Below the pieces are notes generated by a model, which was not told where the DNA came from, did not search any database, and saw nothing but the letters and a program-made list of their open reading frames with translations. A DNA stretch of 64,000 nt from Oscarella lobularis (Eukaryota; Porifera; Homoscleromorpha; Homosclerophorida; Oscarellidae), in contig NC_089192.1 of the NCBI RefSeq assembly GCF_947507565.1, forward strand, positions 248,001 through 312,000, given 5' to 3'. The translations under genes and the position numbers were made by a program. Position 1 is the first letter of the stretch. Each line of letters begins with the position of its first letter. Below are positions 38,477 to 50,363 of this stretch, one piece after another.

Positions 38477-39449
38477 CTAAGTGATTTCGTCGTGTTTCTC
38501 ATAAGCTGAAACGATAGAGTCAAAGGCTGCGGTCCTATTAAAATCTTCTATTAGATATAAATGTACAAAAGGAGCCCCTATCTTACCCTCCGCTATGTAT
38601 TTCAATACAGTGTCGTGATTAACGTCCTCCACGTTCCTGCCATTCACTTCGATCAAGAGCCCACCCTCTTTGAGACCTGAAGCCTCCGCTTGGGATCCTA
38701 CGAGAAGCCGTCGGTTGCCAACGGCGACAGAAAAAAAGGAGACACCCACCCTTGTCTACGCCGCTAATCCAAACGGGTCCGTCGCCGCGAATCTGAAACC
38801 CGTATCCTTTCTTCGATTTAGTCAACGTTACCGTATTCGTTTCCGTATTCCGCGCTTGAAATACGACCTCTGACGCCGATCGAGCGAGTGTCCGGCGCCC
38901 CACGCGTCCGCCGGCACCGGCACCGGCGGCACCGCCAGACATCATTCTCCCCAATTCATCCCAATTATACGCATCCGGGTCATCGCCTCCGTTACCGCAA
39001 TCTCCGTCGTTGCTAAGCGACAACATGGCGACGTGTGCGGAAGCGTCGGACGGCGGCGGCGAAAGCGACGGCGCGAAGACGGCGGCGAGCGTCGACGGCG
39101 GCGGCGGCGGCGGCGGCGTTTCGTCGACGGCACGATTCGATTCGATGCGAACGGCGTCGTCGCTCATGCTTAGAGTTATCGTTCCGCCGCGAAGAAGAGC
39201 GGCGCCCGTCGCCGCCGTCGATCGGTTTTCGGTGTTCGATTTCCTATCCGGGGATTCGCTCATCGATTTTAGCTTTCTTTCGTAGTCGTAGTCGTCGTTT
39301 TCCGCTTCGATTTCGTCGCTTTCGTCGCAGGACGTTTCGTCGTCGTTTGCTTTCTCGTTTTCTGACGGCGATTTCGACGTGTACGTCGGTGGAAGTCGAC
39401 TTTCGTCGATTCGCGTGGCGTCGTCGTCGTTGGAGATGTCGTCGCTCAT
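38477..39449 (-). CDS. PDZ-domain protein with long acidic, disordered N-terminus
   Basis: Exons 39449-38750 and 38697-38477 give about 306 residues. Residues 1-190 are Ser/Asp/Glu-rich with polyproline (PPPPPPP) and Gly/Ala runs. A PDZ domain covers about 210-290: VTLTKSKKGYGFQIRGDGP (the GYGF loop is a variant of GLGF), VDKGSQAEASGLKEGGLLIEVNG, and VLKYIAEG. PDZ domains bind C-terminal peptides of partners. A TGACGTCA box (39551) lies 100 bp upstream of the start. The stop TAG overlaps a consensus donor (ta|gtgagt), so a spliced form could run into the PH exons, though I found no in-phase way to do it. Confidence 0.75.
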
Positions 39450-39627
39450 CTCCCGAGCGCTTCTGGAGTGACGAGAAGCGGCGACTTGGAGGGTTTTTCT
39501 CGCGTTTATGGCTTTGCTGTTAGCGCGAGTTACACATGACGTTGGTTTAGTGACGTCAATATAGATGCCGACAGAAAAGTGCAAGGACATAGACAAGCAT
39601 CAGACAGAACAGTACAGAAAGTCATAC

Positions 39628-42180
39628 TCATAGCTTATTATGAATCGTTCCTAAAAACAAAAGTAAAGTAGTAAATAAATACATTTAATTAAATAACTTA
39701 CCGCAATGAAATGAAAAAAACCGGTGTTTTTCTGACTTCATGAACGTGAATGAGTTGACACACACCTTCGTCTTTCCATTAGCAGTAAATTTAATTTGAA
39801 ACTGACTGCATTTTTTCTTCTGTAGACGTAACTTCAGACACATTTTGCCATTTCTGGGATCGTTATTCTTAAATTGCTTTTTGAAATCGTTGTCGTCGCC
39901 AAGTTGAATAACAGAACGCTCTCTGTTTCGTCTTCCCCCAAAGCACACCACCTGAACGGTCAAATCGTGAGTGCCTTTTCCTAAACTGTATCCAAATGAC
40001 ATATATCTTGAAAAACGTTTTCTTGGCCTTTTGGGTGAATTTGCAATAGCATAGCGACTGTCTTTCTTAAAATCTACACAAAAACGCTTCCTCGCTGAAA
40101 TAAACCCCCAAAGACAAAAATTCAATAATAAATATTTATAAATTAGAAACTAATTACCCGAAAAAAATTGAAATTTAGATGCTCGCCGCTTCCCTCTTTC
40201 ATTGGCGGCGGAGCGATCGGCATTAGAGACAGATACTCCCGTATCGGCGAGGCACGGAATGCAGACATCAACAGAACACGCGTCGCTTTCTGTCGACTTT
40301 TTCTTCTGCAAGGGCGCTATCGATGTTCCTTCGTCGTCGTCGTCGTCTTCGTCGTCGACGAGATTGACTGCAAACGAAGCAGCGCCGCACGGATCGTTTG
40401 TGAAACCGCAATCGCCGCTTGAAGTCGAGTTATCGCAGTTGGTATCGTCCTCGTCTTCTTCGTCGTAATCGTAATCGTAATCGTCGTCGACGTCGTTGTT
40501 GTAGTCGGAATCGGAATTGTCTTCGGAGTCGTCTGCATTGTTTTCATCGTTCAGTCGTGCAGCCTCTACAAGGTACAATTAATTAAATAATTAATTATAG
40601 CCACTGTTGACGGGAAATTTACCTGAACAATTGAATGCCTCATTGGCTGACAGGGAGGAAATTTCTAGTATATTGCTAGGGCTGGGTGAAACAAAACGTA
40701 CAAGCGTCCGTACAACGGCGGCCGTAGGTAACACTGAGTCGTTGACGCACGACTGATTGACTTCGAGACAGAAGAATTTTGAATCTATGGTTCCATCTCC
40801 CATAATTGTAGCGCTGCTGCGAGCAATGATAGCCGAGTCGTTTTGTATAGTGGAGTCGATATCAGATTCGACCATTTCTGCTTCGATTTGTACAGTTTCC
40901 ACTGTGCGAGACATTCGATAGTTGAATGAAAGAACGGTCGAACATATGGGAGCAAAGAAGGCCTGAGATTGAACGTAGCTGTTCTGTCGGATTACAATCG
41001 ACGGATCACTTCCGAGAAGATCAGCAAACGCGGGAAAAGGCGGAACAACGACAGTTTCCTCGACCAAATCTTAGATGCATTCACGTATAGCCTAATCTAT
41101 ATATTACATGTGAGGACTTACCGCATTGGGGTTCAGTACCAATCCACTGCCCATTATCGCAAAGAAGAGTCTGCGATCCCTGGAGAACGAATCCGAGGTC
41201 ACATTGAAATTGAGCCGTGAGACCGCCGTCGCTTATTGTCACTGTTCCGTTTTGAGGGTTTGTCAGTAAGCGACAGACTAAATATTTTTCCTGCTAAGGA
41301 ACTTGACATTGCAAAAGCCGCGCCGCTGCTTACTCTGAACACACAATGCGTTCACGTCGGTAGTATTGAGAAGCCTGCAATTCAAAACAGCAAGAGCGGG
41401 GTCGGAAAGAAGAAAGCCTTCCCCGCACGAAACGAAAAGATTTTGTCCGTCGTTCGACGACGTGATATTGAGCGCGCCCAATAAAATGGTCCCTTTAACG
41501 GGGCAATCTGCGCGGGGAAAAGAAAACAAATTAGCGTGAACCCATACATGATAGTCGCGGAACCAGGGCGGAAGAACTGTGACGTACTCGAACATGGGGC
41601 AAGGGTGCATTCTCGACTCTCGCTCGGACTTCCCGGGCACGGTTTCCCGCCTCTTTCGGGCCGCGGATTGTCGCAGATACGTTGTCGCGTCTGTAGGCCG
41701 ACGTCGCATGATCGAGAGCACGATGAATAGGACGTCCAAGACCCCCACTCCCCGTCTGGTTCACGAGAAAAGAAAATATTTATTCTCGATGTGGAGTCTT
41801 TGAGGCTTTGTACCCTTTCTACAACTTGGGGCTGTTCCTATCCATTCGCCACAAGCGCATTGAATTTGCGCTTGACCGACAAGGGTAAAGGAGGGATTGC
41901 ACGAGTAGCTCGCTTTGTTTCCCCCCACGATTTCGACGCTCCCGTTTCCGATGCGTTCAACTGCTGGGCACGTCGATGCTGTCGTAAATGAAAACAGATT
42001 TCAGTCGTAAGTGCAGACAAAGAGGGAGAGAAAAAACAACTTACGATCTACTTCCGACCCAAAGTGCTTTTTCCACCATTTTGACGACACGTCAGTTGAA
42101 AAAAATCCCGTTTGGGAGGCTGATTTTTCAAGGACGAGAAGGAGGAGAAGAGCGGCGGTGACGCATCGAGAGAACGTCAT
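39628..42180 (-). CDS. Secreted sushi/TSP1 protein, paralogue A
   Basis: Nine exons, all separated by phase-1 introns, as in paralogues B and C. A signal peptide ([17 protein letters not shown]) is followed by the family motif SSKWWKKHFGS. Then: sushi domain 1 (to about 41820), a thrombospondin type 1 repeat (DGEWGSWTSYSSCSRSC, about 41765-41590), a degenerate sushi module (41510-41330), a typical sushi (41280-41125), an unrecognised module of ~145 residues (PFPAFADLLGSDPSIVI, FFAPICSTVLSFNYRM; 41067-40622), an acidic Asp/Tyr-rich linker with STSSGDCGFTNDPC and CIPCLADTG (40566-40157), and a C-terminal module (40095-39700) with YAIANSPKR, YSLGKGTHDLTVQ. Sushi and TSP1 modules mediate protein binding outside the cell. 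Roles in matrix, adhesion or complement-like defence are possible but unproven. Confidence 0.85.
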
Positions 42181-42805
42181 GGTCGCAGTACTGAATGCCA
42201 AAAAGCGTCGCGGCGGACGTGACGTCATAGGCTACACCTCCATGTGAACGATACCATTCTAAAAGATACTATACATGAAGTAAGGTTTATAATAGAGCAT
42301 GCACTTTACCTGTCGGGGTAAGACAATGACAATATTTCTTAAGAAGCATCGCGCCTGATTCAGAACCTAAAACAAAACGGACACTGTATCAATGCTTGCC
42401 TTAGGAAATAGGAATAGATGGTCTCTCCACAAATCTGTTCCTTCTTCGGTTGATTGAAGAAAGTGATATCCGGGCGAGTTATTAATTCTATATATAGAAG
42501 AAATGAATAAATGTTTGCAGTGTGCCTATACAGTTTAGCAGATCTTTTCGACAAAGCATTCTCTTTCTCTTGCTTGACAACATTTTCTAGACTATAACAA
42601 GTCAACACTATGCGGAATTGAATAATATGTCAGCTTACCGCTCTGTTGATTTTGTCACTTCTGGAAAGCCCCTCTTGCTCTATCTGCAATTTACTCATAG
42701 ACAAACAAACCAACAGAAAAAAATTGACGTCATCAACAAGAAATTCTCACACGCAAGGACATAGACAGAAAAGTACAGAGAGTCGTCCAAACTGACAACA
42801 GTTCT
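42181..42805. repeat. Spacer between paralogues A and B, repeated after B
   Basis: No gene is seen. Parts of this 625-bp spacer recur at 45261-45899, for example attttctagac(t/c)ataacaagtca at about 42582 and 45676, and aaaaaattgacgtcatc at about 42718 and 45818. The tandem duplication therefore included non-coding flank. A TGACGTCAT CRE-like box lies at 42219 upstream of paralogue A. Confidence 0.75.
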
Positions 42806-45260
42806 TTACAGCTTATTATCAACCGTTCCTAAAACAAAAGTAAACCCAATAATAACACTTAATTGAATAACTTTACCGCAAAAAGAATTGTCGCGATCTG
42901 ACATGTACCTGATTCCTTTGACAGACAAACTGCTCTTTCCCGAGGCAGTAAATTTAATTTGAAACTCGGTGCATGTACCTTCCCTTCGCAACTTGAGGCA
43001 CATGTTGCCTTTTCTGGGATCAAGTGACCCGATTTCTTTTCTATAGTTCGTCTTCTTGTCCTTAGCAAGTCTAACAATAGTCCTTTTTTTTTCCACAAAG
43101 CACACCATCTGAACCATCAAGGAGTGACCGCCCGCTCCTACAGAGTATTCAAACGTCATATATGTTTTGAATTTTGGCATCTTGGGCGAATTTGTGATGG
43201 CAAGGCGACCGCCTGAGTGAAAGGTTGCACGAAATTCTGTCCTCGCTGCAAGTAAACACATGATACACAAAGGTTTCTAAATGAATGACCGATTACCTTC
43301 TAAATACATAGTTGATCGCTGATTCCTGTTCTTTGTTTGATCGACGGGCCTTCTGGCTTTAGAGACAGATATTCCCGTATCGGCAAGGCACGGAATGCAG
43401 ACGTCAATCGAGCACGCGTCGCTTTCAACCGACTGTTTCTTCTGCAAACGTGCTATCGGTATTCCTTCGTCGTCGTCTTCGTCGCGGAAGAGATACACAT
43501 CAAACGACACAACGGCGCATGGATCGTTTGTAAAGCCGCAATCGCCGCTCGAAATCGTATCATTGCAATCGAAATTTGTGTCGTTGTCATTGTAGTTGTC
43601 ACTTGTGGCATTGTAATTTGTGACGTTATCGTAGTAGCTGTCGTAGACTTCGCGCTTGATTCGAACCAACTGATTGTTCGCTTCTGCACAGTTTTCATTA
43701 ATTAAAATCAATGACTACAAACTTGAAATTTACTGTACCTGCTGGACAACCGGGCGCCTCATTAGCCGATATAGAACTGATTTCCAGTATATTGCTAGTG
43801 CTTGGGAAAACGAAACGCACGAACGTCCGTACAACGGCGGCCGAAGGTAACACTGAGTCGTTGACGCACGAGCTGACTTCGAGACAGAAGAATTTTGAAT
43901 CTACGGTTCTATCTCCGGCAATTGTAGCGTTTCTTCGAGCAATTACAGCCGAGTCGTTTCGTATAGTGCCGTCGATATCAGATTCGACCATTTCCGCTTC
44001 AATCTCTACCGTTTCTACTGTTGCAGACATTCGATAGTCGAATGAAAGAACGGTCGAGCATATGGGGGCAAAGAAGGACTGAGATAGGACGTAGCTGTCT
44101 TGTACGACTACAATCGATGGATTGCTTCCGAGAAGCTCAGCAAACACTGGAAAGGAAGGAACCTCGACAACGTCGCCAACCAAATCTAGATGCACACGTG
44201 TATGACCCTGTCTAATATACACTGCATATGTAATGAGTGCGTGGACTTACCGCATCTGGGCTCACTACCAACCCAATGCCCATTCTCGCAAAAAAGAGTC
44301 TGCGATCCTTGACGAACAAATCCGAGGTCACATTGAAATCGAGCGGTGAGATTTCTGTCGCTTAGTGTCAATGTTCCGTTTTGAGGATGCGTCAGTGAGG
44401 GGCAGCCTAAATATTTTTGTACATAGAGACAATTACGAAGGCCGTTGCCCTTACTCTGAACACACAATGCGGTCACGTCGGTTTCATTGAGAAATTGGCA
44501 ATCCAGAACGGAATTACTAGATTCTTCTAGAACGTAGCCGTCGCCGCACGAAACTTCGACAGACTTTCTATCCTCGCGGACTTTGACGGTAAGAGGACCA
44601 AAGACAAGTGTTTCGGTAATAGGACATTCTGGAAAAAAAACAGTTATTCATAACGTTACCTTGGCTTCCTTATATCCTATAGTGAATTAAAGACAGGTTC
44701 GTACCAGGTGGACACGGAGTGGCATTGCAGTCTTTACTCTCTGACGGACTTCCAACGCAATCCTTGCCGCCACGTTCCGGCGGCGGTTTGTTGCACTGGC
44801 GTTTTCGCGTCGCTTTGCACGTTTTCGTGCATGGTCCATAATCCCCCCACTCACCCCATTCCCCGTCTGTGGATGACATTGACAAAAGCGTCCAATTTTT
44901 CAAAGACACGACAGTCTATATGATCTTTACCTTTTCTACATTCCGGTGCGGCTCCTATCCATTCGCCACAGCCGCACGAACGCCTTTTTCGGCCCACCAG
45001 CGTGAAGGTGGAATCGCACGAATATTCGGCTTCGTTCACTACAACCGTCACGGTGCCGTTCGCGGGCTTTTCGAGTTTCGGACACGTGGATGCTGCAGGC
45101 AATAGTTGGCGCATAAAACGCGGCAACGAAAGGGAAAAACCTTACGGTCACTGGACTGCGAACCAAAGTGCTTCTTCCACCATTTTGACGATTCGTCGAA
45201 TGATGAGACCGAATTGGCCAGTAGAAGTGCAGCAAGAAGGAACGCAACGAATTGGGTCAT
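42806..45260 (-). CDS. Secreted sushi/TSP1 protein, paralogue B
   Basis: Same nine-exon, all phase-1 layout as paralogue C. A signal peptide (MTQFVAFLLAALLLANSVSS) precedes SSKWWKKHFGSQ. Sushi 1 (CPKLEKPANGTVTV, CGCGEWIGAAPEC), TSP1 (DGEWGEWGDYGPCTKTC), degenerate sushi, sushi (CPSLTHPQNGTLTL, GHWVGSEPRC), the unknown ~145-residue module (43740-44200), an acidic Asn/Asp-rich linker with TISSGDCGFTNDPC (43300-43700), and the C-terminal module (42860-43250, SPKMPKFKTYMTFEYSVGAG) follow. It ends GTVDNKL. The linker carries fewer acidic residues than in A or C and one DPCAVVSFDV variant, so this region evolves fastest. It sits 3.1 kb from both neighbours, which fits repeated unequal crossing-over. 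Confidence 0.85.
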
Positions 45261-45899
45261 GATGGAAAGACGGTCAATTGGCTAATGAAAGGGAACCAAC
45301 CAAAGCGAGATATCTATTATTAGATAACCTTGGCTTCCTCGCTTCCAATAACAACTAAATGTAAAGACCATGAGACCTTTCTTTAGTCAAACACAGCCTG
45401 GCTTACGTTCCTATTTATTTCATTCTCATTCATTTTTTAGAACCTTGTGCGTCTTCCTGCATGTGCACGCGTCTCGCTATCAGCGGCTAAATTCAGGACT
45501 TCGTGTTGATCAAAATTGACGTTTTTATAGATTCTTATCTTAAACGACGTGCACTCGACTTCCTCTGACGGATCATTATGCCTATACATGTTATGCACTG
45601 CGCACCTGAATAAATAAATGTCTGCATTGTGCCTAACTGACCTTCTTGACGACGCGTTCGCTTTCTCATGCTAATATTTTCTAGACCATAACAAGTCAAG
45701 ACTATGCGGAATTGACTATGTTAGCGTACCGCCTATTTGATTTCTGGAAAGCTCCTCTTGCTAGCTCTATCTGCAATTTACTCATCGACAGACAAATAAA
45801 GAAGACAAACTGACAGAAAAAATTGACGTCATCGACAAGAAAATCTCACGCAAGAACACAGACAAGCCGTAGACAGAAAAGTACAGAGAATCATTTACG
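45261..45899. repeat. Spacer between paralogues B and C
   Basis: Gene-free. It shares blocks with 42181-42805 (see there), including the stretch before the next gene's 3' end (gacagaaaagtacagaga at about 45873 and 42761). Confidence 0.7.
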
Positions 45900-48332
45900 C
45901 TAACATTTATTCCTTGGCTTGTTATGGAATTGTCCTAAAACAAAAGTAAATCCAATAATCACGCTTAATTAATCAAATAACTTTACCGCAAAAAGATTTG
46001 CTTTTTGCGCAATCTGACATGTACACGATATTTTTGACACACACCCTGTTCGGTCCCTCGGCAGTAAACTTAATTTGAAACTTATCGCATTCATTTTTTC
46101 GCTTTCGCAACTTCAGACAAATGTTGCCACTTCTGGGATCATTTGCCGTGAATTGTCTTTTAAAGTCTGTATCCTCTTTGTCGCCAAGTTTAACAACAGC
46201 ATCTTTTCGGTCCTTTTCCCAATAGCACACCCCCTGAACGGTCAAGTCGTGACTGCCTTTTCCTAAAGTGTATGTAAACGTCATGAATTGTTTGAATTTC
46301 ATCTTGGGTGAATTTGCGACGGCATAGCGACGATTTTTCTTAAACTTTGCACAAAATTCTGTTTTCGCTGCAAGTAAGCACATAAACAAAGGTTTTTATT
46401 AAATTAATCACCGATTACCTATTTTATAGATAGTTGATCGCCTTTTCCTCCTTTCATTATCGGCGGAGCTGTCGGCACTAGAGACAGATACTCCCGTATC
46501 GGCGAGGCACGGAATGCAGACGTCAACAGAACACCCGTCGCTTTCTGTCGACTTTTTCTGTTGCAAAGGCGCTATCGGTATTCGTTCGTCGTCTTCGTCA
46601 ACGACGAGATTGACTGCAAATGACGCAGCGCCGCACGGATCGTTTGTGAAACCGCAATCGCCGCTCGAAATCGAATTATCACAGTCGTCATCGTCGTCAT
46701 CGTCGACGTCGTCGTCGTTGACGACGTCGCGCTTGACTCGGACTGATTGCTCGCTCAGTCCTAAAAAGTTTCAAAAAAATTCGTTGGCACTTGACAGACA
46801 ATTTTACCTGAACAATTGGATGCCTCATTGACCGACAAAGAGCTGATTTCCAGTACATCGCTAGAGCTCGGTGAAACAAAACGTACGAACGTTCGTACAA
46901 CGGCGGCCGTAGGTAACACTGAGTCGTTGACGCACGAGTTGACTTCGAGACAGAAGACGTTTGAATTTGCGGTTCCATCTCCCATAATTGTAGCGTTGCC
47001 GCGAGCAATGATAGCCGAGTCGTTTCTTATAGTAGATTCAATGTCAGATTCGATCATTTCCGCTTCAATCTCTACAGTTTCTACAGTGGGAGACATTCGA
47101 TAGTTGAACGAAAGAACAGTCGAGCATATGGGAGCAAAGAAGGCCTGAGATAGAACGTAGCTATTCTGTCGGATTACGATAGACGGATCACTTCCGAGAA
47201 GATCAGCAAACGCGGGAAAGGGCGGAACTTCGACAGTTTCCTCGACCGAATCTTCAACGCACATACATGTATAGTCTAATTAATATACAGTACGTGTGTA
47301 GACTTACTGCATCTGGGCTCACTACCAACCCAATTCCCATTCTCGCAAAAAAGAGTCTGCGATCCTTGACGGACAAATCCGAGGTCGCATTGAAATCGAG
47401 CGGTGAGACCGCCGTCGCTTAGTGTCACTGTTCCGTTTTGAAGGTGCGTCAGTGAGGGACAGGCTAAATATTTTTGTTGCTAAGGAAGTCGACATTGAAA
47501 AAACGGTTGCTTACTCTTAACACACAACGCGGTCACGTCGGTGTTGTTGAGCAACGTGCAATCCAAAATAGAACTAGTGGAATCCGCTAGGACGTAGCCG
47601 TCGCCGCACGAAACATTGAGAGATAGTTTGTCCTCTAGGACTGTGATAGTGAGCGGACCAAAAGCAAGGGTGCCGCTAATAGGGCATTCTGAGAAAAACA
47701 ACACGCGAGCGGACGTGCATGGCGTTACTTAGTGACAGAGTTTGTGTCTACCTGGTGGACACGGATCCGTATTGCATACTTGACTTTCTGAGTCGCTTCC
47801 AGGGCAATTCTTGCCGCCACGATCCGGTTTGGGATTGTTGCACTGACGTTGTCGCGTCTGTCGGCCGCCGCCGCACGTTTTCGTGCACGAGCTGAACTCT
47901 TCCCACCCACCCCATTCTCCGTCTAGATGACGTACGATCGAAAGCGTCTATTGTGAGAACTGAAGACGAGACTTGTGATTCGTACCCTTTCTACATTCCG
48001 GGATGGATCCTATCCATTCGCCACAGGCGCACGCACGCTCTTTTCGGCCCACCAGCGTGTAGGTGGGATTGCACGAATATTCGGCTTTGTTTTCGCCTAT
48101 GGTCCTTACGCTACCGTTTCCGGGTTTCTCGAGTTTTTTACACGTAGATGCTGTAGGCGATATTCAGCGAGAAAGACAAAGACAATCGAGAAGGAAAACG
48201 CCTACGGTCAGACTGGGAACCGAAGTGCTTCTTCCACCACTTTGACGATATATCGAATTGGGATTGAGATGAGGCAGAATTGACGAGTAGAAGCGTAGCG
48301 ACAAGGAAGCCTGTCGTTGACGTGACGGCCAT
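45900..48332 (-). CDS. Secreted sushi/TSP1 protein, paralogue C (best resolved)
   Basis: Exons 48332-48206, 48150-47986, 47922-47752, 47688-47515, 47463-47305, 47251-46808, 46760-46419, 46367-45987 and 45934-45900 sum to 1,998 nt (665 aa), and every intron is phase 1. This is the classic layout for module shuffling, one module per exon. Exon 1: signal peptide plus SSKWWKKHFGSQSDR. Exon 2: sushi. Exon 3: TSP1 (GGWEEFSSCTKTCGGGRQTRQ). Exons 4 and 5: sushi-like. Exon 6: unknown module (PFPAFADLLGSDPSIV). Exon 7: acidic DDDD linker, then SISSGDCGFTNDPC and CIPCLADTG, ending in a dibasic cluster (ERRKRRS) that could be a furin site. Exon 8: unknown Cys-containing beta-rich module (MTFTYTLGKGSHDLTVQ). 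Exon 9: short tail. Modules 6-8 match nothing I can name. Confidence 0.88.
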
Positions 48333-48724
48333 GCCCGGGCGGAAGAACGGTCGAATGGCTAATGACGGTTTAGACGGTCTTTAGTTGCTAAGCGGATCTG
48401 CTGTTATTAGGTTATCGTCAAGCAATGCAATCTGCCTCTGGCTCTTCTCATACGATTTTCTCCCCTTTGACTTCCTAAAGACGTCATCATTTGCACAAAA
48501 ATGAGCGTTGCTGTGGGAGCAGAGGTGGTTCTCCTACTTCCTGCATGCGTCCGCCATCTTGACGTTTTTCTTGTCGAAAGAGGCCCCACAAATACCATTT
48601 GATTCTTCTAGATCGCCGACTCTGGTAGACGGGAATCATAGATGAGATGCACACGATAAACGGAACGCAGGAAAAAAATCGAGTTGGAGTATTTGATCAC
48701 GCGCGCTAAACTGTAAACAAACCA
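48333..48724. other. Intergenic between divergent genes
   Basis: This 392-bp gap separates paralogue C (minus) from the fucosidase gene (plus). I see no ORF or repeat. It presumably carries both promoters. Confidence 0.5.
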
Positions 48725-50177
48725 ATGACTTCTCATCTCTTTTTGATCGCTCTCCCTCTGCTCCACTTCTCCGCTGCTCAGTATCAGCCCAATTGGGACT
48801 CGATCGACAAAAGGCCGCTGCCGGCGTGGTACGACGAAGCGAAAGTGGGCATCTTTCTCCACTGGGGCGTGTTCAGCGTTCCCAGCTTCGGCAGCGAATG
48901 GTTCTGGTGGAACTGGCAGGGCTCCAAAGAAAAATCCTACGTCGAATTCATGGAGAATAACTATCCGCCGAACTTCACGTACGCCGATTTCGCTCCAATG
49001 TTCCGCGCGGAGCTCTACAATCCCGACGCGTGGGCGGACCTCTTTCAACGCGCCGGAGCAAAGTAAGAAATAGAAACAAAACAACCTCAGAGACCTTCGA
49101 ACTCAAAATATAATAATTAATTAATTAATTAATTAATTAATTAGGTATGTTGTCTTGACGAGCAAGCATCACGAAGGCTGGACGAATTGGGGCAGTGCGG
49201 TGTCGTGGAACTGGAACGCCGTCGACAACGGTCCCCATCGCGACATTCTCGGCGATCTAGCGACGTCGATTCGAAATCGCACCGATCTCGTCTTCGGTCT
49301 CTACCACTCCCTATTCGAGTGGTTCAACCCGATCTATTTAGCCGATAAGGCGAGCGGTTTCAAATCGCGTACGTACGTCGAAGACGTTCTCTATCCGGAA
49401 TTGATGGAGATTATTAACGGTTATCGTCCCGGCGTCCTGTGGTCGGACGGCGACTGGGAAGCGCCGGATACGTATTGGAACAGCACGGGATTTCTCGCTT
49501 GGCTTTATAACGAGAGTCCCGTGAAGGATTACATTGTGACGAACGATCGTTGGGGAAAGGGAATTTCGTGTCACCACGGCGGCTACTACACGTGCTCCGA
49601 TCGCTACAACCCGGGAAAACTGCAGAATCACAAGTGGGAAAACGCGATGACGATCGATCGCGATTCGTGGGGCTATCGACGCGACGCCTCTTTGAGCAGC
49701 TATCTCAAATTCGAGACGCTTCTCAAGGAACTCGTGAGCACGGTAAGCTGCGGCGGAAATATTCTCATCAACGTCGGACCGACGGCCGACGGTCGAATCT
49801 TGCCCATCTTCGAGGAACGTCTCACCCAATTGGGCGCCTGGTTGGACGTGAACGGGCTCGCAATCTATAACACGACCCATTATCGCATTCAGAATGATTC
49901 CGCTTCGGGTAGTGTCTGGTATACGTCCGCTAAGGTCGCTTCAGGCGTGCCGGATGTCTATGCTATTGTTCTCCAGTGGCCTGATGGGGGGAAATTGATG
50001 TTGAATGCGCCCAAGACTTCGACGGGGACGAGCGTCTCGATGCTCGGGTTTTCGGGTGAGATTCATTGGGCTGCCGGTAGTGGGGGAAGTGGGATCGTTA
50101 TTTCGATGCCGGATGTTCAGTTTGATCAGTTGCCGAGTCAGTATGCTTGGGTGTTTGTGCTGAAGAACGTTACGTAG
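48725..50177 (+). CDS. FUCA: Alpha-L-fucosidase, GH29 family
   Basis: Exons 48725-49062 and 49145-50177 give 456 residues. Residues 1-18 are a signal peptide ([18 protein letters not shown]). The GH29 barrel shows [47 protein letters not shown] and the nucleophile aspartate in VLWSDGDWE. Conserved [15 protein letters not shown] and [15 protein letters not shown] follow, with a C-terminal beta-sandwich. It removes alpha-linked fucose from glycans in lysosomes or outside the cell. The length matches animal tissue fucosidases. It faces paralogue C across 392 bp. The intron ends in a long (taat)n run. Confidence 0.95.
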
Positions 50178-50363
50178 GTGTTTTTGTATGTGGTTGGTGA
50201 CTTTTGCTTGCTGTGCTGTTTTTTTTGCTGAGACTTTTTGTGGTATTTGATGAGACTGGTGCTCAAAAATGCGAGTCTATCTCGGGCCTGCCTAAGCTGT
50301 AGGTTCAACTTCTGATTTTAGAATGACTACGACGTTTCTAAATTGTGGAGTCAACAGGCTGTC

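Noticed and set aside
49110-49144. CRISPR-like or functional repeat in (taat)n runs
   Set aside because: Such (attaatta)n runs recur in many introns (14693, 30480, 36475, 49115) and are simple sequence; no spacer-repeat pattern exists.
49338-49880. Minus-strand ORF of 180 codons
   Set aside because: Lies entirely opposite the conserved fucosidase catalytic domain; a shadow caused by GC-rich third positions.
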